DNA from: Novosphingobium profundi
GTDB lineage: Bacteria > Pseudomonadota > Alphaproteobacteria > Sphingomonadales > Sphingomonadaceae
Assembly: GCF_018491765.1 (NCBI RefSeq)
Contig: NZ_JABWCU010000011.1
Coordinates: 124,001 to 188,000, forward strand
Direction: 5' to 3'
Length of the DNA stretch: 64,000 bases
A program made the translations under genes and the position numbers. This document shows positions 17,125-24,892 of the stretch, piece by piece. The notes beneath the pieces were generated by a model. That model saw only the letters and a list, made by a program, of their open reading frames with translations, was not told the origin of the DNA and did no database searches. Positions within the stretch are counted from its first letter, which is position 1. The number at the start of each line of letters is the position of its first letter.

Positions 17125-19701
17125 ATGAACGCGATCCGCACGACATGCGCCTATTGCGGCGTGGGATGCGGCATCTCCGCCGAGGTCGCCGGGGACGGGG
17201 GACGGGGGGTGTCCATCTCCGGCGATACCCGCCACCCGGCCAACGCGGGGCGCCTGTGTTCCAAGGGAACGCATCTTGGCGAGACGGTCGGCCTCGAAGG
17301 GCGGCTGCTCCATCCGATGGTGGACGGCGTACGGGCCGACTGGGACCAGGCGCTTGGTGAAGTGGCCTCGCGCCTGCAGGCCTGCATTGCGCGCCACGGC
17401 CCGCAAAGCGTGGCCTTCTACGTCTCGGGCCAGTTGCTCACCGAGGACTATTACGCCGCCAACAAGCTGATGAAGGGCTTCGTCGGCACGGCCAATATCG
17501 ACACCAATTCGCGTCTGTGCATGGCAAGCGCGGTGGCCGCCTATACGCGCGCCTTCGGAGAGGACGTGGTTCCCTGTTCGTACGAGGACCTCGATGCGGC
17601 GGATCTCATCGTGCTGGTGGGTTCGAACACCGCCTGGTGCCACCCGGTGATCTGGCAGCGCATCGAAAAGGCCCGCGAGCGGCGGGGCACCAAGATCGTC
17701 GTCATCGATCCTCGTCGCACCGAAACCGCCGAACAGGCCGACCTGCACGTCCCGGTCGCGCCCGACGGGGACATCGCGTTGTTCAATGCCCTGCTCGGGC
17801 GGCTGCGCGCGCTGGGACTGCTCGATACCGCCTTCCTGTCGGGTCGGGTCGAGGTTGACGCGGACTTCTGGGACGGGCTCGATGGCGATCCCGGCGTTGC
17901 GCCCGAGGTGTTCGAGGCGCTGTGCACGCTTGTCGCGGCGCACCCGCGCATGGTCACGCTGTTCTCGCAAGGGGCCAACCAGTCCGCATGCGGGACCGAC
18001 AAGGGCAATGCGATCATCAACCTGCATCTCGCGACCGGCCGCATCAACCGGATCGGGGCGGGGCCGTTCAGCCTGACCGGCCAGCCCAATGCAATGGGCG
18101 GGCGCGAGGTGGGCGGGCTGGCCAGCACACTGGCGTGTCACCTTGGCTTTTCCGAGGAGGAGCGGCGCGAGGTCGCCGCGTTCTGGAAGGCACCGCAGGT
18201 CTGCGCGGGGCCCGGCCTCAAGGCGGTGGACATGTTCCGTGCCGTACACGCCGGGGAGATCAAATTCCTGTGGGTCATGGCGACCAACCCTGCGGTTTCG
18301 ATGCCCGACAGCGATTTCGTGCGCGAAGCGCTCGAACGCTGCCCGACGGTGGTTGTCTCGGATGTGATCGCGCACACCGATACCGGGCGCTTCGCCGACA
18401 TTCTCCTGCCCGCCGAGGCCTGGGGCGAAAAGAACGGTACCGTCACCAATTCGGAGCGCTGCATTTCGCGCCAGCGCCGCCTGTTCGAGAGCCCGGGCGA
18501 CGTCCGGGCGGATTGGCGCATCATCGCGGGCGTCGCCGCACGCATGGGGTGGGAGCACGCGTTCGACTGGCCCGATGCAGCCTCGGTCTTCCGCGAGTAC
18601 GCGCAGATGACCGGGCTTGCAGCCGCGCGCGGCAAGCGCCTCGACCTGACGGCCTGGGCCGATATCACGGACGCCGGATACGACGCACTCGAGCCGTTCC
18701 AGTGGGGCGGCGAGCGCCCGCTCGCCTGGCATTTCCCGCGCGCTTCGGGCAAGGCGCGACTGGTGCGGGTGCGTCCGGCGGCCAAGGCGGCGAGCCCGGC
18801 CTTTCCCCTTACCCTCAACACCTCACGCTACCGCGACCAATGGCATACGATGACGCGAACCGGGCTTTCGCCCCGCCTTTCGCAGCATCGTCCCGAACCG
18901 TTGGTCGAGGTGCATCCCCAAGACGCCACGCGCCTTGGCCTGGCCGATGGCGCTCTCGCACGGGTCTTGACCCGGCAGGGCGCTGCGGTGTTCCGCGTGG
19001 CCGTGAGCGAAGGGCAGCGTCCCGGCGAGATCTGCGTGCCGATGCATTGGGCCGACGCGATGAGCGCGGGGGGGCGCGCCAACCGGCTTTCGGCGCAGAA
19101 GGTTGACCCGCATTCGGGGCAACCCGCCTTCAAGAACGGTGCGGCCCGGCTCGAACCGGTCACGCCCGACTGGCAGGCCTTCCTGCTGCGCGGCGACGTG
19201 ATTGCGCCCGAAGGCCTGCTCTACTGGACGCGGTCGCGGGTGGAGGCGGGTTGGCTTTACGAACTTGCCGGTGCCGGAGCTGTCGACCTTGATGCGCTGC
19301 TGCCCGAAGGCGAGAAGCTCGAAGTGGCCGATCTCGCGCGCGGGATGCGCCGGGTCGCGGTGCGCGGCGAGGGCGGGGAGCTCCTGGCGGCGGCTTACGT
19401 CACGCGCTCGGGCACCTTGCCGCCGCGCGGGTGGGTTGCGGGGCAACTCGGTCTAGACGCGGCGAGCGCCAGCGAAGTGCTGGCCGCGCGCCCCAGCACG
19501 CCCGCCCCCGATCGGGGCGCGATCGTCTGCGTCTGCCACGGGGTGGGTGAGAAGGATGTGCTCGAGGCGGCCAGCGCGGGTGCGGGCAGCGTGGCCGAGA
19601 TCGGCACCTGCACGCGCGCGGGCACCAATTGCGGATCGTGCCGCCCCGCTATTTCCAAACTGCTTGCCACCTGTTCCACCAGTGCAAGGGAGCCTGCGTA
19701 A
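17125..19701 (+). CDS. nasA: Assimilatory nitrate reductase catalytic subunit (molybdopterin)
   Basis: This 858-residue bis-MGD molybdoenzyme reduces nitrate to nitrite in the cytoplasm. The N-terminal [4Fe-4S] motif is CAYCGVGC...RLCSKG (residues about 8-55). The molybdopterin oxidoreductase domains and the MGD-binding domain (LNTSRYRDQWHTMTRTG) follow. A fused C-terminal BFD-like [2Fe-2S] domain has CVCHGVG...CTRAGTNCGSC. The ATG lies 5 bp after nirD. No NasB/NasC-type flavoprotein or ferredoxin gene is in the window, so the electron donor is unknown; the fused cluster may accept electrons directly. The stop overlaps the start of the next gene (TAATG). Confidence 0.95.
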   Translation: MNAIRTTCAYCGVGCGISAEVAGDGGRGVSISGDTRHPANAGRLCSKGTHLGETVGLEGRLLHPMVDGVRADWDQALGEVASRLQACIARHGPQSVAFYVSGQLLTEDYYAANKLMKGFVGTANIDTNSRLCMASAVAAYTRAFGEDVVPCSYEDLDAADLIVLVGSNTAWCHPVIWQRIEKARERRGTKIVVIDPRRTETAEQADLHVPVAPDGDIALFNALLGRLRALGLLDTAFLSGRVEVDADFWDGLDGDPGVAPEVFEALCTLVAAHPRMVTLFSQGANQSACGTDKGNAIINLHLATGRINRIGAGPFSLTGQPNAMGGREVGGLASTLACHLGFSEEERREVAAFWKAPQVCAGPGLKAVDMFRAVHAGEIKFLWVMATNPAVSMPDSDFVREALERCPTVVVSDVIAHTDTGRFADILLPAEAWGEKNGTVTNSERCISRQRRLFESPGDVRADWRIIAGVAARMGWEHAFDWPDAASVFREYAQMTGLAAARGKRLDLTAWADITDAGYDALEPFQWGGERPLAWHFPRASGKARLVRVRPAAKAASPAFPLTLNTSRYRDQWHTMTRTGLSPRLSQHRPEPLVEVHPQDATRLGLADGALARVLTRQGAAVFRVAVSEGQRPGEICVPMHWADAMSAGGRANRLSAQKVDPHSGQPAFKNGAARLEPVTPDWQAFLLRGDVIAPEGLLYWTRSRVEAGWLYELAGAGAVDLDALLPEGEKLEVADLARGMRRVAVRGEGGELLAAAYVTRSGTLPPRGWVAGQLGLDAASASEVLAARPSTPAPDRGAIVCVCHGVGEKDVLEAASAGAGSVAEIGTCTRAGTNCGSCRPAISKLLATCSTSAREPA

Positions 19702-20525
19702 TGACACGGAGTTCGGGCCCGCTGGGCCATCACGACGATTTCCCCGAGGGCACGGTCTGGTTGGTCGGTGCAGGGCCGGGCGATCCCGAATTGCTCACCC
19801 GCAAGGCCGAGCGCCTGATCGCGTCGGCGAGTGTGATCTTCCACGATGCGCTGGTGGGGCCGGGCGTGCTCGAGCTGGCCGCGCGCGGGTGTCGGATGGT
19901 CTACGTCGGCAAGCGATCGGGACGCCATTCCAAGGAGCAGAAGACGATTGACGCGCTCATCGTCGAGGCGGCGCTGGCGGGCGAGCGGGTGGTGCGATTG
20001 AAAGGCGGCGATCCGTCGATCTTCGGACGTTCGACCGAGGAACTGGCGGCGTGCCGCGGTGCGGGCGTTGCGGTGCGCGTTTGCCCCGGCGTCACCGCGG
20101 CGAGTGCGGCGGCGGCCGGGCTGGGGAATTCGCTCACCTTGCGCGGCCTCGCTCGCAAGCTGACCTTCGTGACCGCCCACGCGCGGGCCGGGGAGGAACT
20201 CGATCTGGATTGGAAGCGGCTCGCCGATCCCGAGGCGACCCTGGCGGTCTACATGGGCAAGGCGGCGGCGGCGTCCCTTTCGGCGCGGTTGATCGAAGCG
20301 GGGCTTCCGGCCTCCACTCCGGTCGCGCTGGTGGAGAACGCCAGCCTGCCCGAGGAGCGCCATTTCCACACGCGTCTCGACCTGCTTGCGCTCGCCGCGC
20401 GCACCGCGCTCGGCGATGGTCCGGCGCTGCTCCTGATCGGCGCAGCAATGGAGCGCCCTGCCGACGGCGCGCTTCGGCAAGACGAGATTTCGCTGCAATG
20501 CATTGCGGAAAGAATCTCGAAATAG
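19701..20525 (+). CDS. cobA: Uroporphyrinogen-III C-methyltransferase (siroheme branch)
   Basis: This 274-residue SAM-dependent enzyme methylates uroporphyrinogen III at C2 and C7 to precorrin-2, the precursor of the siroheme used by NirB. Diagnostic motifs are LVGAGPGDPELLTRKA, the phosphate-loop-like RLKGGDPSIFGR, the region PGVTAASAAAAGLGNSLTLR, and VYMGK. It has only the SUMT domain; the dehydrogenase/ferrochelatase half of CysG is absent and must be encoded elsewhere. A one-base overlap with nasA (TAATG) shows it is the last gene of the nirB operon. Confidence 0.93.
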   Translation: MTRSSGPLGHHDDFPEGTVWLVGAGPGDPELLTRKAERLIASASVIFHDALVGPGVLELAARGCRMVYVGKRSGRHSKEQKTIDALIVEAALAGERVVRLKGGDPSIFGRSTEELAACRGAGVAVRVCPGVTAASAAAAGLGNSLTLRGLARKLTFVTAHARAGEELDLDWKRLADPEATLAVYMGKAAAASLSARLIEAGLPASTPVALVENASLPEERHFHTRLDLLALAARTALGDGPALLLIGAAMERPADGALRQDEISLQCIAERISK

Positions 20526-20589
20526 ATTGGTAATCAATCCCTTGTAGCCACCGGCCCGTACAAAGCTCGGCCCGGGGAGTGGACGAGGG

Positions 20590-20632
20590 GCGAGGCCGGT
20601 CCTTGGGCTATTCAGCCGGGGGCCGGTCTCGC
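20590..20632. terminator. Hairpin between convergent cobA and anti-sigma genes
   Basis: GCGAGGCCGG (20590-20599) pairs with CCGGTCTCGC (20623-20632) over 10 bp including one G-T pair. It lies between two converging genes and can serve both transcripts. Confidence 0.5.
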
Positions 20633-20652
20633 TTTGCCGCCAGGCTCGGGGA

Positions 20653-21582
20653 TTAGTTCTCCGGTGCGCGCCAGCCTTCGGAGAGGGCCTTGCGCTCCGC
20701 CTCGGCATCGAGAGCATCGCCTTGCGCCATGCCTTGTGCGGCCTGCATCAGCTCTGCCTCGGCCGATCCTGCCTGCCGGTATGCCGGTGAGGCGCCATGT
20801 GTGGGCACTTGCGCCATCGTGCGCTCGAGCACCCAGTCGCCCGAGGCGTTGCAGGCAATGCCCGCGCTGGCGCTATCCGAATAGACGCGGCAGAACTGCC
20901 CCGCCTCGTTGCGAAAGCTGGTCAGGATGCGCAGCGCGGCATCCTCGCCCTGGTTCGACGCCAGCTGGGTCTGGAGGCCCTTGGCGAGATCGCCCGAGGC
21001 CAGCAATCGGCCGTCCTGCTCGACCACGTCGGCGTCGGGCGTGGCGAAGCGGCCGAGGTCGAGGCTGGTCCCGATCATCAGCCCCAACACCAGCGAGGCG
21101 GCCAGTCCGGCGGCGAGCCCGGGGCGCGCGAAGATCGGTCCGCCGCGGACCGGCGCCTTGCCGTTGAGGCCGTTCGCGCCGGGGCGGCCCAGCTTGAAGG
21201 CGGATTTCGCCTTGGCCCGCGCGCGTTCCTTGCGCTCTTCTTCGCGACGCGCCTTTGCAGCGGCGAAATCGAGCACAGGGGCGGGCTTCGAGGCGCGCGT
21301 CGACGCGGCGTTGGCCGTGTTCGCAGCCGGCTCATCCTGGCTTTCGGGAACTGCTGCATCTTCGGCCATGGCCGCGGCGATCATCGCGCTCAACGCATCG
21401 GGCACCGGTTCGTGCGCGACGGGGTCGAGATGGCCTTTGAGCGTGGCGCGCAGGCGCTGTTCCGCTTCGAGCCGGGCCGCCAGCAGCGGGTCGGCGGCGA
21501 GCGCCTGTTCCACCGCGCGTGCCTCGGCCGGGTCCAGCTCGCCGTCCGCATAGGCAAGGAGCTGCTGCGTGCTGATGGTCAT
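20653..21582 (-). CDS. Membrane anti-sigma factor
   Basis: This is a 309-residue protein. The N-terminal cytoplasmic part (MTISTQQLLAYADGELDPAEARAVEQAL) is the zinc-less anti-sigma domain type common in alphaproteobacteria. A basic linker is followed by one membrane helix (GLAAGLAASLVLGLMIG, about residues 155-175) and a periplasmic domain. It should bind and silence the ECF sigma factor encoded upstream. Its ATG overlaps the sigma-factor stop by 4 bases. The signal that releases the sigma factor is unknown; the divergent secreted protease may be part of it (inference). Confidence 0.85.
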   Translation of the reverse strand: MTISTQQLLAYADGELDPAEARAVEQALAADPLLAARLEAEQRLRATLKGHLDPVAHEPVPDALSAMIAAAMAEDAAVPESQDEPAANTANAASTRASKPAPVLDFAAAKARREEERKERARAKAKSAFKLGRPGANGLNGKAPVRGGPIFARPGLAAGLAASLVLGLMIGTSLDLGRFATPDADVVEQDGRLLASGDLAKGLQTQLASNQGEDAALRILTSFRNEAGQFCRVYSDSASAGIACNASGDWVLERTMAQVPTHGASPAYRQAGSAEAELMQAAQGMAQGDALDAEAERKALSEGWRAPEN

Positions 21583-22076
21583 GCGATCTCTCCCAGTTCC
21601 TTCAGGAGCGCCTCGCGTCCGCGCCCCAGCCGCGATGTCAGGGTGCCTTGGGGTATGTCCAGAATCTCGGCTGCCTCCTTGTACGCGAAGCCTTCCACCA
21701 TGACGAGGACTACGGCTTCGCGCTGTTCCTCGGGCAGGCGTGCCAGTGCCCGTTCGACATTGCCCAGTTCAACGAGGCTCTCGGCCGCAGGCGCGCCAAC
21801 GGTACCCACGTTGAGCCCCTCGTCCTCGTGTACGAATGTCTGCGAACGGCGTGTCCGGGCGCGTACTTCATCGATCCATTGGTTGCGCATGATCCTGTAT
21901 ACCCATGCATCGAGCCGGGTGCCATCCTGCCACTGGTGGCGGGACTTGAGCGCGCGCTCGACGGTTTGCTGGCACAAGTCGTCGGCATCGGCGATGTCCT
22001 GCGTCAAACCGCGCGCAAAGCGCCGCAGGCGCGGCAGCAGCGCGGTCAATTCGGTGCAGAAGTGCGTTGTGCTCAT
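21579..22076 (-). CDS. ECF-type RNA polymerase sigma factor
   Basis: This is a 165-residue sigma-70-family protein with region 2 (DADDLCQQTVERALKSRHQW...LDAWVYRIMRNQWIDEVRA) and region 4 (LPEEQREAVVLVMVEGFAYKEAAEILDIPQGTLTSRLGRGREAL). The ATG at 22076 is chosen because a longer in-frame start at 22136 would lie upstream of the symmetric promoter element at 22095-22126. It is co-transcribed with its anti-sigma factor (ATGA overlap) and diverges from a secreted subtilase. Confidence 0.92.
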   Translation of the reverse strand: MSTTHFCTELTALLPRLRRFARGLTQDIADADDLCQQTVERALKSRHQWQDGTRLDAWVYRIMRNQWIDEVRARTRRSQTFVHEDEGLNVGTVGAPAAESLVELGNVERALARLPEEQREAVVLVMVEGFAYKEAAEILDIPQGTLTSRLGRGREALLKELGEIA

Positions 22077-22094
22077 ACGAAATGTCGTGCCTGA

Positions 22095-22126
22095 GGATGA
22101 AACGGATGGGCCTGCGCGTTTCATCC
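22095..22126. promoter_or_regulatory. Symmetric bidirectional ECF promoter
   Basis: GGATGAAACG (22095-22104) and CGTTTCATCC (22117-22126) are a perfect 10-bp inverted repeat with a 12-bp centre. Read on either strand it gives GGATGAA-N15-CGTT. The outer spacing of 22 bases from the first G to CGTT equals that of alphaproteobacterial ECF promoters such as GGAAC-N17-CGTT. It is placed correctly to drive the sigma operon on the minus strand and the protease on the plus strand. Confidence 0.65.
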
Positions 22127-22160
22127 ACGAGTGCAAGAATTTCTGCTATCGGACAAGAGC

Positions 22161-23432
22161 ATGAGGAAATGGGAACCCGGAAATCGACTTGGACGTCGAC
22201 CTTGGCGCCGCATCGGCGCGGCGCTGCTGCTGCTTGCGCTGGCGGTGCCGGCACGTGCGCAACTGGGATTGCCGACAGGGCCGCTGGGCGACACTCTGGG
22301 GGGAATCGGCGCGAACTTGCGCGGGACCCTCAGCGATCTTGGCAACGGCACGCGCGATACCGTGCGCAGCGTGGTCGAGAAGCTCGAGGATGCTCGGGCG
22401 ACACGCCTCAAGCGGTTCGTCGAGACGACGCCCGGTGTCGAGCTTGACGATGCCGATAACCCGGCGCGCGCCGGTGAAGTGCTCCTGCTCGACCCCGATC
22501 CCCGCGCGCTGGAGATCGCGCGCACCAAGGGGTTCGCGCTGATCGAGAAGGGCGCGCTCGACGGGCTCGATATCGGCTATGCGCGCCTCTCGGTGCCGGC
22601 TGGCACGAAGCTTGGCGAGGCGCTCGCGCAATTGCGCAAGGCCTTGCCCGATCACGATGTGAGCGCGGACCAGATCCATTTCCGTGCCGGCGTGACGCCG
22701 GGGCTGGCCGGGGCGGTCAGCGCCGCGCCCGCCGCGTTGCCGCGCGGCGGGCGGGTGGGGGTCATCGATGGCGGGATGACCGCGTCGAACCGGTTGGCCG
22801 CGCAGGAAGGGTTCGCCAAGGGCGCCCCGCGTCCCGACGAGCACGCCATGGCGATCGGATCGCTGCTGGCGGGCGCGGGAACGGCGCGGATCTATTCTGC
22901 CGATGTTTACGGGAGCGACCCGGCGGGCGGGGACGCGCTGGCGATCGCGCGCGCGCTGGCCTGGATGCAGGCCAAGGGCGTGCCGGTGGTTTCGATCAGC
23001 CTGGTCGGCCCCCAGAACCCGCTGCTCGCGCGGGCGGTGCGTGGGGCCCAGGCGAAGGGCATGCAGGTGGTCGCCGCGGTGGGCAACGACGGGGCGGCCT
23101 CGCCCCCGTCGTACCCGGCTTCCTATGCGGGGGTCATTGCGGTGACGGGGGTCGATGCGCGGGGACGCGTTCTGATCGAGGCTGGGCGGGCCGCGCACCT
23201 CGACTACGCGGCACCGGGCGCCGACTTGTCGGCCCGTGTCCCGGGCAAGGGCCGGATCGACCTGCGCGGCACGTCCTTCGCCGCGCCGCTCGTCGCCTCG
23301 CGCCTTGCCGCCCGCCGCGCGGGCGGGCTCGACGCCGCGGCGGCGCTGCACGCGCTCGATGCCGAAGCGGTCACGGGCGGCAAGGGCACGGCGCGCGGAA
23401 TCCTGTGCAATATCTGCCGTTCGGGCCTCTAG
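22161..23432 (+). CDS. Secreted S8 (subtilisin-like) serine protease
   Basis: This is a 423-residue protein with a signal peptide (MRKWEPGNRLGRRPWRRIGAALLLLALAVPARA). A propeptide-like region of about 160 residues contains LGEALAQLRKALPDHDVSADQ. The peptidase domain has Asp203 in GVIDGGM, His228 in DEHAMAIGSLLAG and Ser372 in GTSFAAPL. The Asp-His spacing of 25 residues is short and there are no extra C-terminal domains, so this is a compact subtilase. ATG 22161 is preferred over GTG 22131, which lies only about 11 bases after the promoter -10 element. It diverges from the sigma/anti-sigma pair. Confidence 0.85.
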   Translation: MRKWEPGNRLGRRPWRRIGAALLLLALAVPARAQLGLPTGPLGDTLGGIGANLRGTLSDLGNGTRDTVRSVVEKLEDARATRLKRFVETTPGVELDDADNPARAGEVLLLDPDPRALEIARTKGFALIEKGALDGLDIGYARLSVPAGTKLGEALAQLRKALPDHDVSADQIHFRAGVTPGLAGAVSAAPAALPRGGRVGVIDGGMTASNRLAAQEGFAKGAPRPDEHAMAIGSLLAGAGTARIYSADVYGSDPAGGDALAIARALAWMQAKGVPVVSISLVGPQNPLLARAVRGAQAKGMQVVAAVGNDGAASPPSYPASYAGVIAVTGVDARGRVLIEAGRAAHLDYAAPGADLSARVPGKGRIDLRGTSFAAPLVASRLAARRAGGLDAAAALHALDAEAVTGGKGTARGILCNICRSGL

Positions 23433-23477
23433 AAGGGGGCCGTTCGAAAAAGATTTCGAAAAAAATGGATGCGGCGT

Positions 23478-23503
23478 GGATGAAGTTCGAAGGCCGATCC
23501 GTT
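23478..23503 (+). promoter_or_regulatory. Third copy of the ECF promoter element
   Basis: GGATGAA (23478-23484), 15 bases, then CGTT (23500-23503) repeats the arrangement found between the sigma factor and protease genes. It lies 80 bp upstream of the ATG of the secreted Ser/Gly/Ala-rich gene, which suggests that this gene belongs to the same sigma-factor regulon. Confidence 0.55.
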
Positions 23504-23583
23504 CCTTCCACCAGAGACCCTCGCGGCGAGCACAGGACCTGCTCATGCGAGGGCGCACTGGAAACTCTGGAAGGAGAAAGATC

Positions 23584-24528
23584 ATGAAGACGACCCTTTT
23601 CGGCACCGCCGCAGCGCTTGCCCTGATCGCCATGCCGGGCGTGGCCAATGCTCAGCTTCTGGGTGGAGGCGGCCTCGGTGGAGGTCTTGGCGGCAGCCTG
23701 GGCGGTTCGCTCGGTGGCATGATGGGTGGGACCATGGGCAGCGTGGGCAGTTCGTTCGACACGATGGGCAGCGCCTCGGGCACGGTTTCGCGCACCACCC
23801 GTACGGTTCGCTCGTCGGCGAAGGGGAGCGGCTCGGGCAAGGCCGATGGCGCGGTTTCGACTCCTTCGGCCAGCCTGCCCGACGCCTCGTCGGTGACGGG
23901 AGGCGTGGGCTCGGCGGCGTCGCAGGCCCAGGGCGCTGCCGGCAACCTGACCTCCTCGGCGGGTAACGCGGCCTCCTCGGCGCGCGGTCAGGCTGGTACG
24001 CTCACCGGAACGCTTGGCTCGGCAGGTTCTTCCGCGACGAATGCCACCAGCTCTGTCACCGGAGCGGCCGATGGCAGCGCCTCGGCGACGCGTGATGGCC
24101 TGGCACTGACCGGAACCGGCAGTGGGGCGGCCGACACAAGCGGGGCGGGATCGGCTTTGTCCGGTGCGCGCTCGGCACTCACTGCCCCGGTCGAGAGCGC
24201 GGGTTCGACAGCCGGTTCGGCCGTCTCCAAGGCTGAGGGCGCGGCGAGCGGCGCCAAGTCGACGGCGGCTAGCGCGCTGACCGAGGCGGGTTCGAAGGCG
24301 AAGACCGGCGCGGGCACGCTGACCGGTGCGGTGAGCGGGGCCGAAGCTTCGGGTAGCGGTTCGGGTTCGGGCGAAGGCTCGGCCGACACGCCGCTCGGCA
24401 CGGCCTCGGGCAGCGGCTCGGGCGCGGGCCAGGGTTCGGCATCGTCGGATGGCGTGAACCTTGGCGCCAGTGCCTCGGCCTCGGCGAACGGATCGGGCGG
24501 GTCGGGCGCCTCGGCCAGCCTCGATTGA
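23584..24528 (+). CDS. Secreted Ser/Gly/Ala-rich low-complexity protein, function unknown
   Basis: This is a 314-residue protein with a clear signal peptide (MKTTLFGTAAALALIAMPGVANA) and a strong GGAAGGAGA ribosome site. The mature part starts with a glycine-rich stretch (LLGGGGLGGGLGGSLGG) and continues as an imperfectly repetitive Ser/Ala/Gly/Thr chain with units such as GSAASQAQGAAGNLTSS, with very few bulky residues and no cysteine. No catalytic family was recognised; a surface or matrix polymer-like role is possible. A likely ECF promoter lies upstream, and it follows the S8 protease gene by 151 bp. Third-position codon bias fits real coding. Confidence 0.75.
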   Translation: MKTTLFGTAAALALIAMPGVANAQLLGGGGLGGGLGGSLGGSLGGMMGGTMGSVGSSFDTMGSASGTVSRTTRTVRSSAKGSGSGKADGAVSTPSASLPDASSVTGGVGSAASQAQGAAGNLTSSAGNAASSARGQAGTLTGTLGSAGSSATNATSSVTGAADGSASATRDGLALTGTGSGAADTSGAGSALSGARSALTAPVESAGSTAGSAVSKAEGAASGAKSTAASALTEAGSKAKTGAGTLTGAVSGAEASGSGSGSGEGSADTPLGTASGSGSGAGQGSASSDGVNLGASASASANGSGGSGASASLD

Positions 24529-24554
24529 TCCTCGCCTTTGGGCAGGCATGCAGT

Positions 24555-24587
24555 GACCGCCCGCGAACCCGGTGTTCGCGGGCGGTC
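24555..24587. terminator. Very strong hairpin after the Ser/Gly/Ala-rich gene
   Basis: A perfect 14-bp stem (GACCGCCCGCGAAC with GTTCGCGGGCGGTC) encloses a 5-base loop 26 bp after the stop codon. There is no T-run. It is the likely transcript end. Confidence 0.65.
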
Positions 24588-24733
24588 GATGTGTGCATCG
24601 AGGAGGGGCTCGCTCGAAACGAGGTGCCGGACCGCCACAGGGGGGTGAGGGACGTGACGGCCCGGCAAGCCGGCTCTTGCGAGCGGCTGATAAGCTGATC
24701 CCGTGAAGCCATCGCGCGATGGTCGCGCGTTCA

Positions 24734-24888
24734 GCCGGGGGGTTAGGGTCGGCAAAACCCGGTGGCGTTGAGCCTGTCCGACCCCGCCTCCAACATGGCC
24801 TGCGGGACCGGTGTGCGCCAATCGGGGAAAGGCCGGATAAAGCCGGGCGGCCTCTACCCGGACGGTTGCACCGCAAGGTTGCCCCGGC
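24734..24888. other. Unidentified structured intergenic element
   Basis: The 364-bp gap between two convergent genes (24529-24892) has no credible reading frame. Beyond the terminator it shows nested pairing: GCCGGGG (24734-24740) with CCCCGGC (24882-24888) closing about 155 bases, and GGGTCGG (24746-24752) with CCGACCC (24778-24784). CCGG-ATAAAG-CCGG forms a small hairpin near 24831-24844. A separate CCATCG/CGATGG hairpin lies near 24710. It could be a small RNA gene on either strand, but I could not match it to tmRNA, RNase P, SRP, cobalamin or glycine RNA families from memory. Confidence 0.35.
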
Positions 24889-24892
24889 CGCT

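Noticed and set aside
22136..22136. Longer start for the ECF sigma factor
   Set aside because: It would lie upstream of the predicted promoter at 22095-22126, and region 2 starts after the shorter ATG at 22076.
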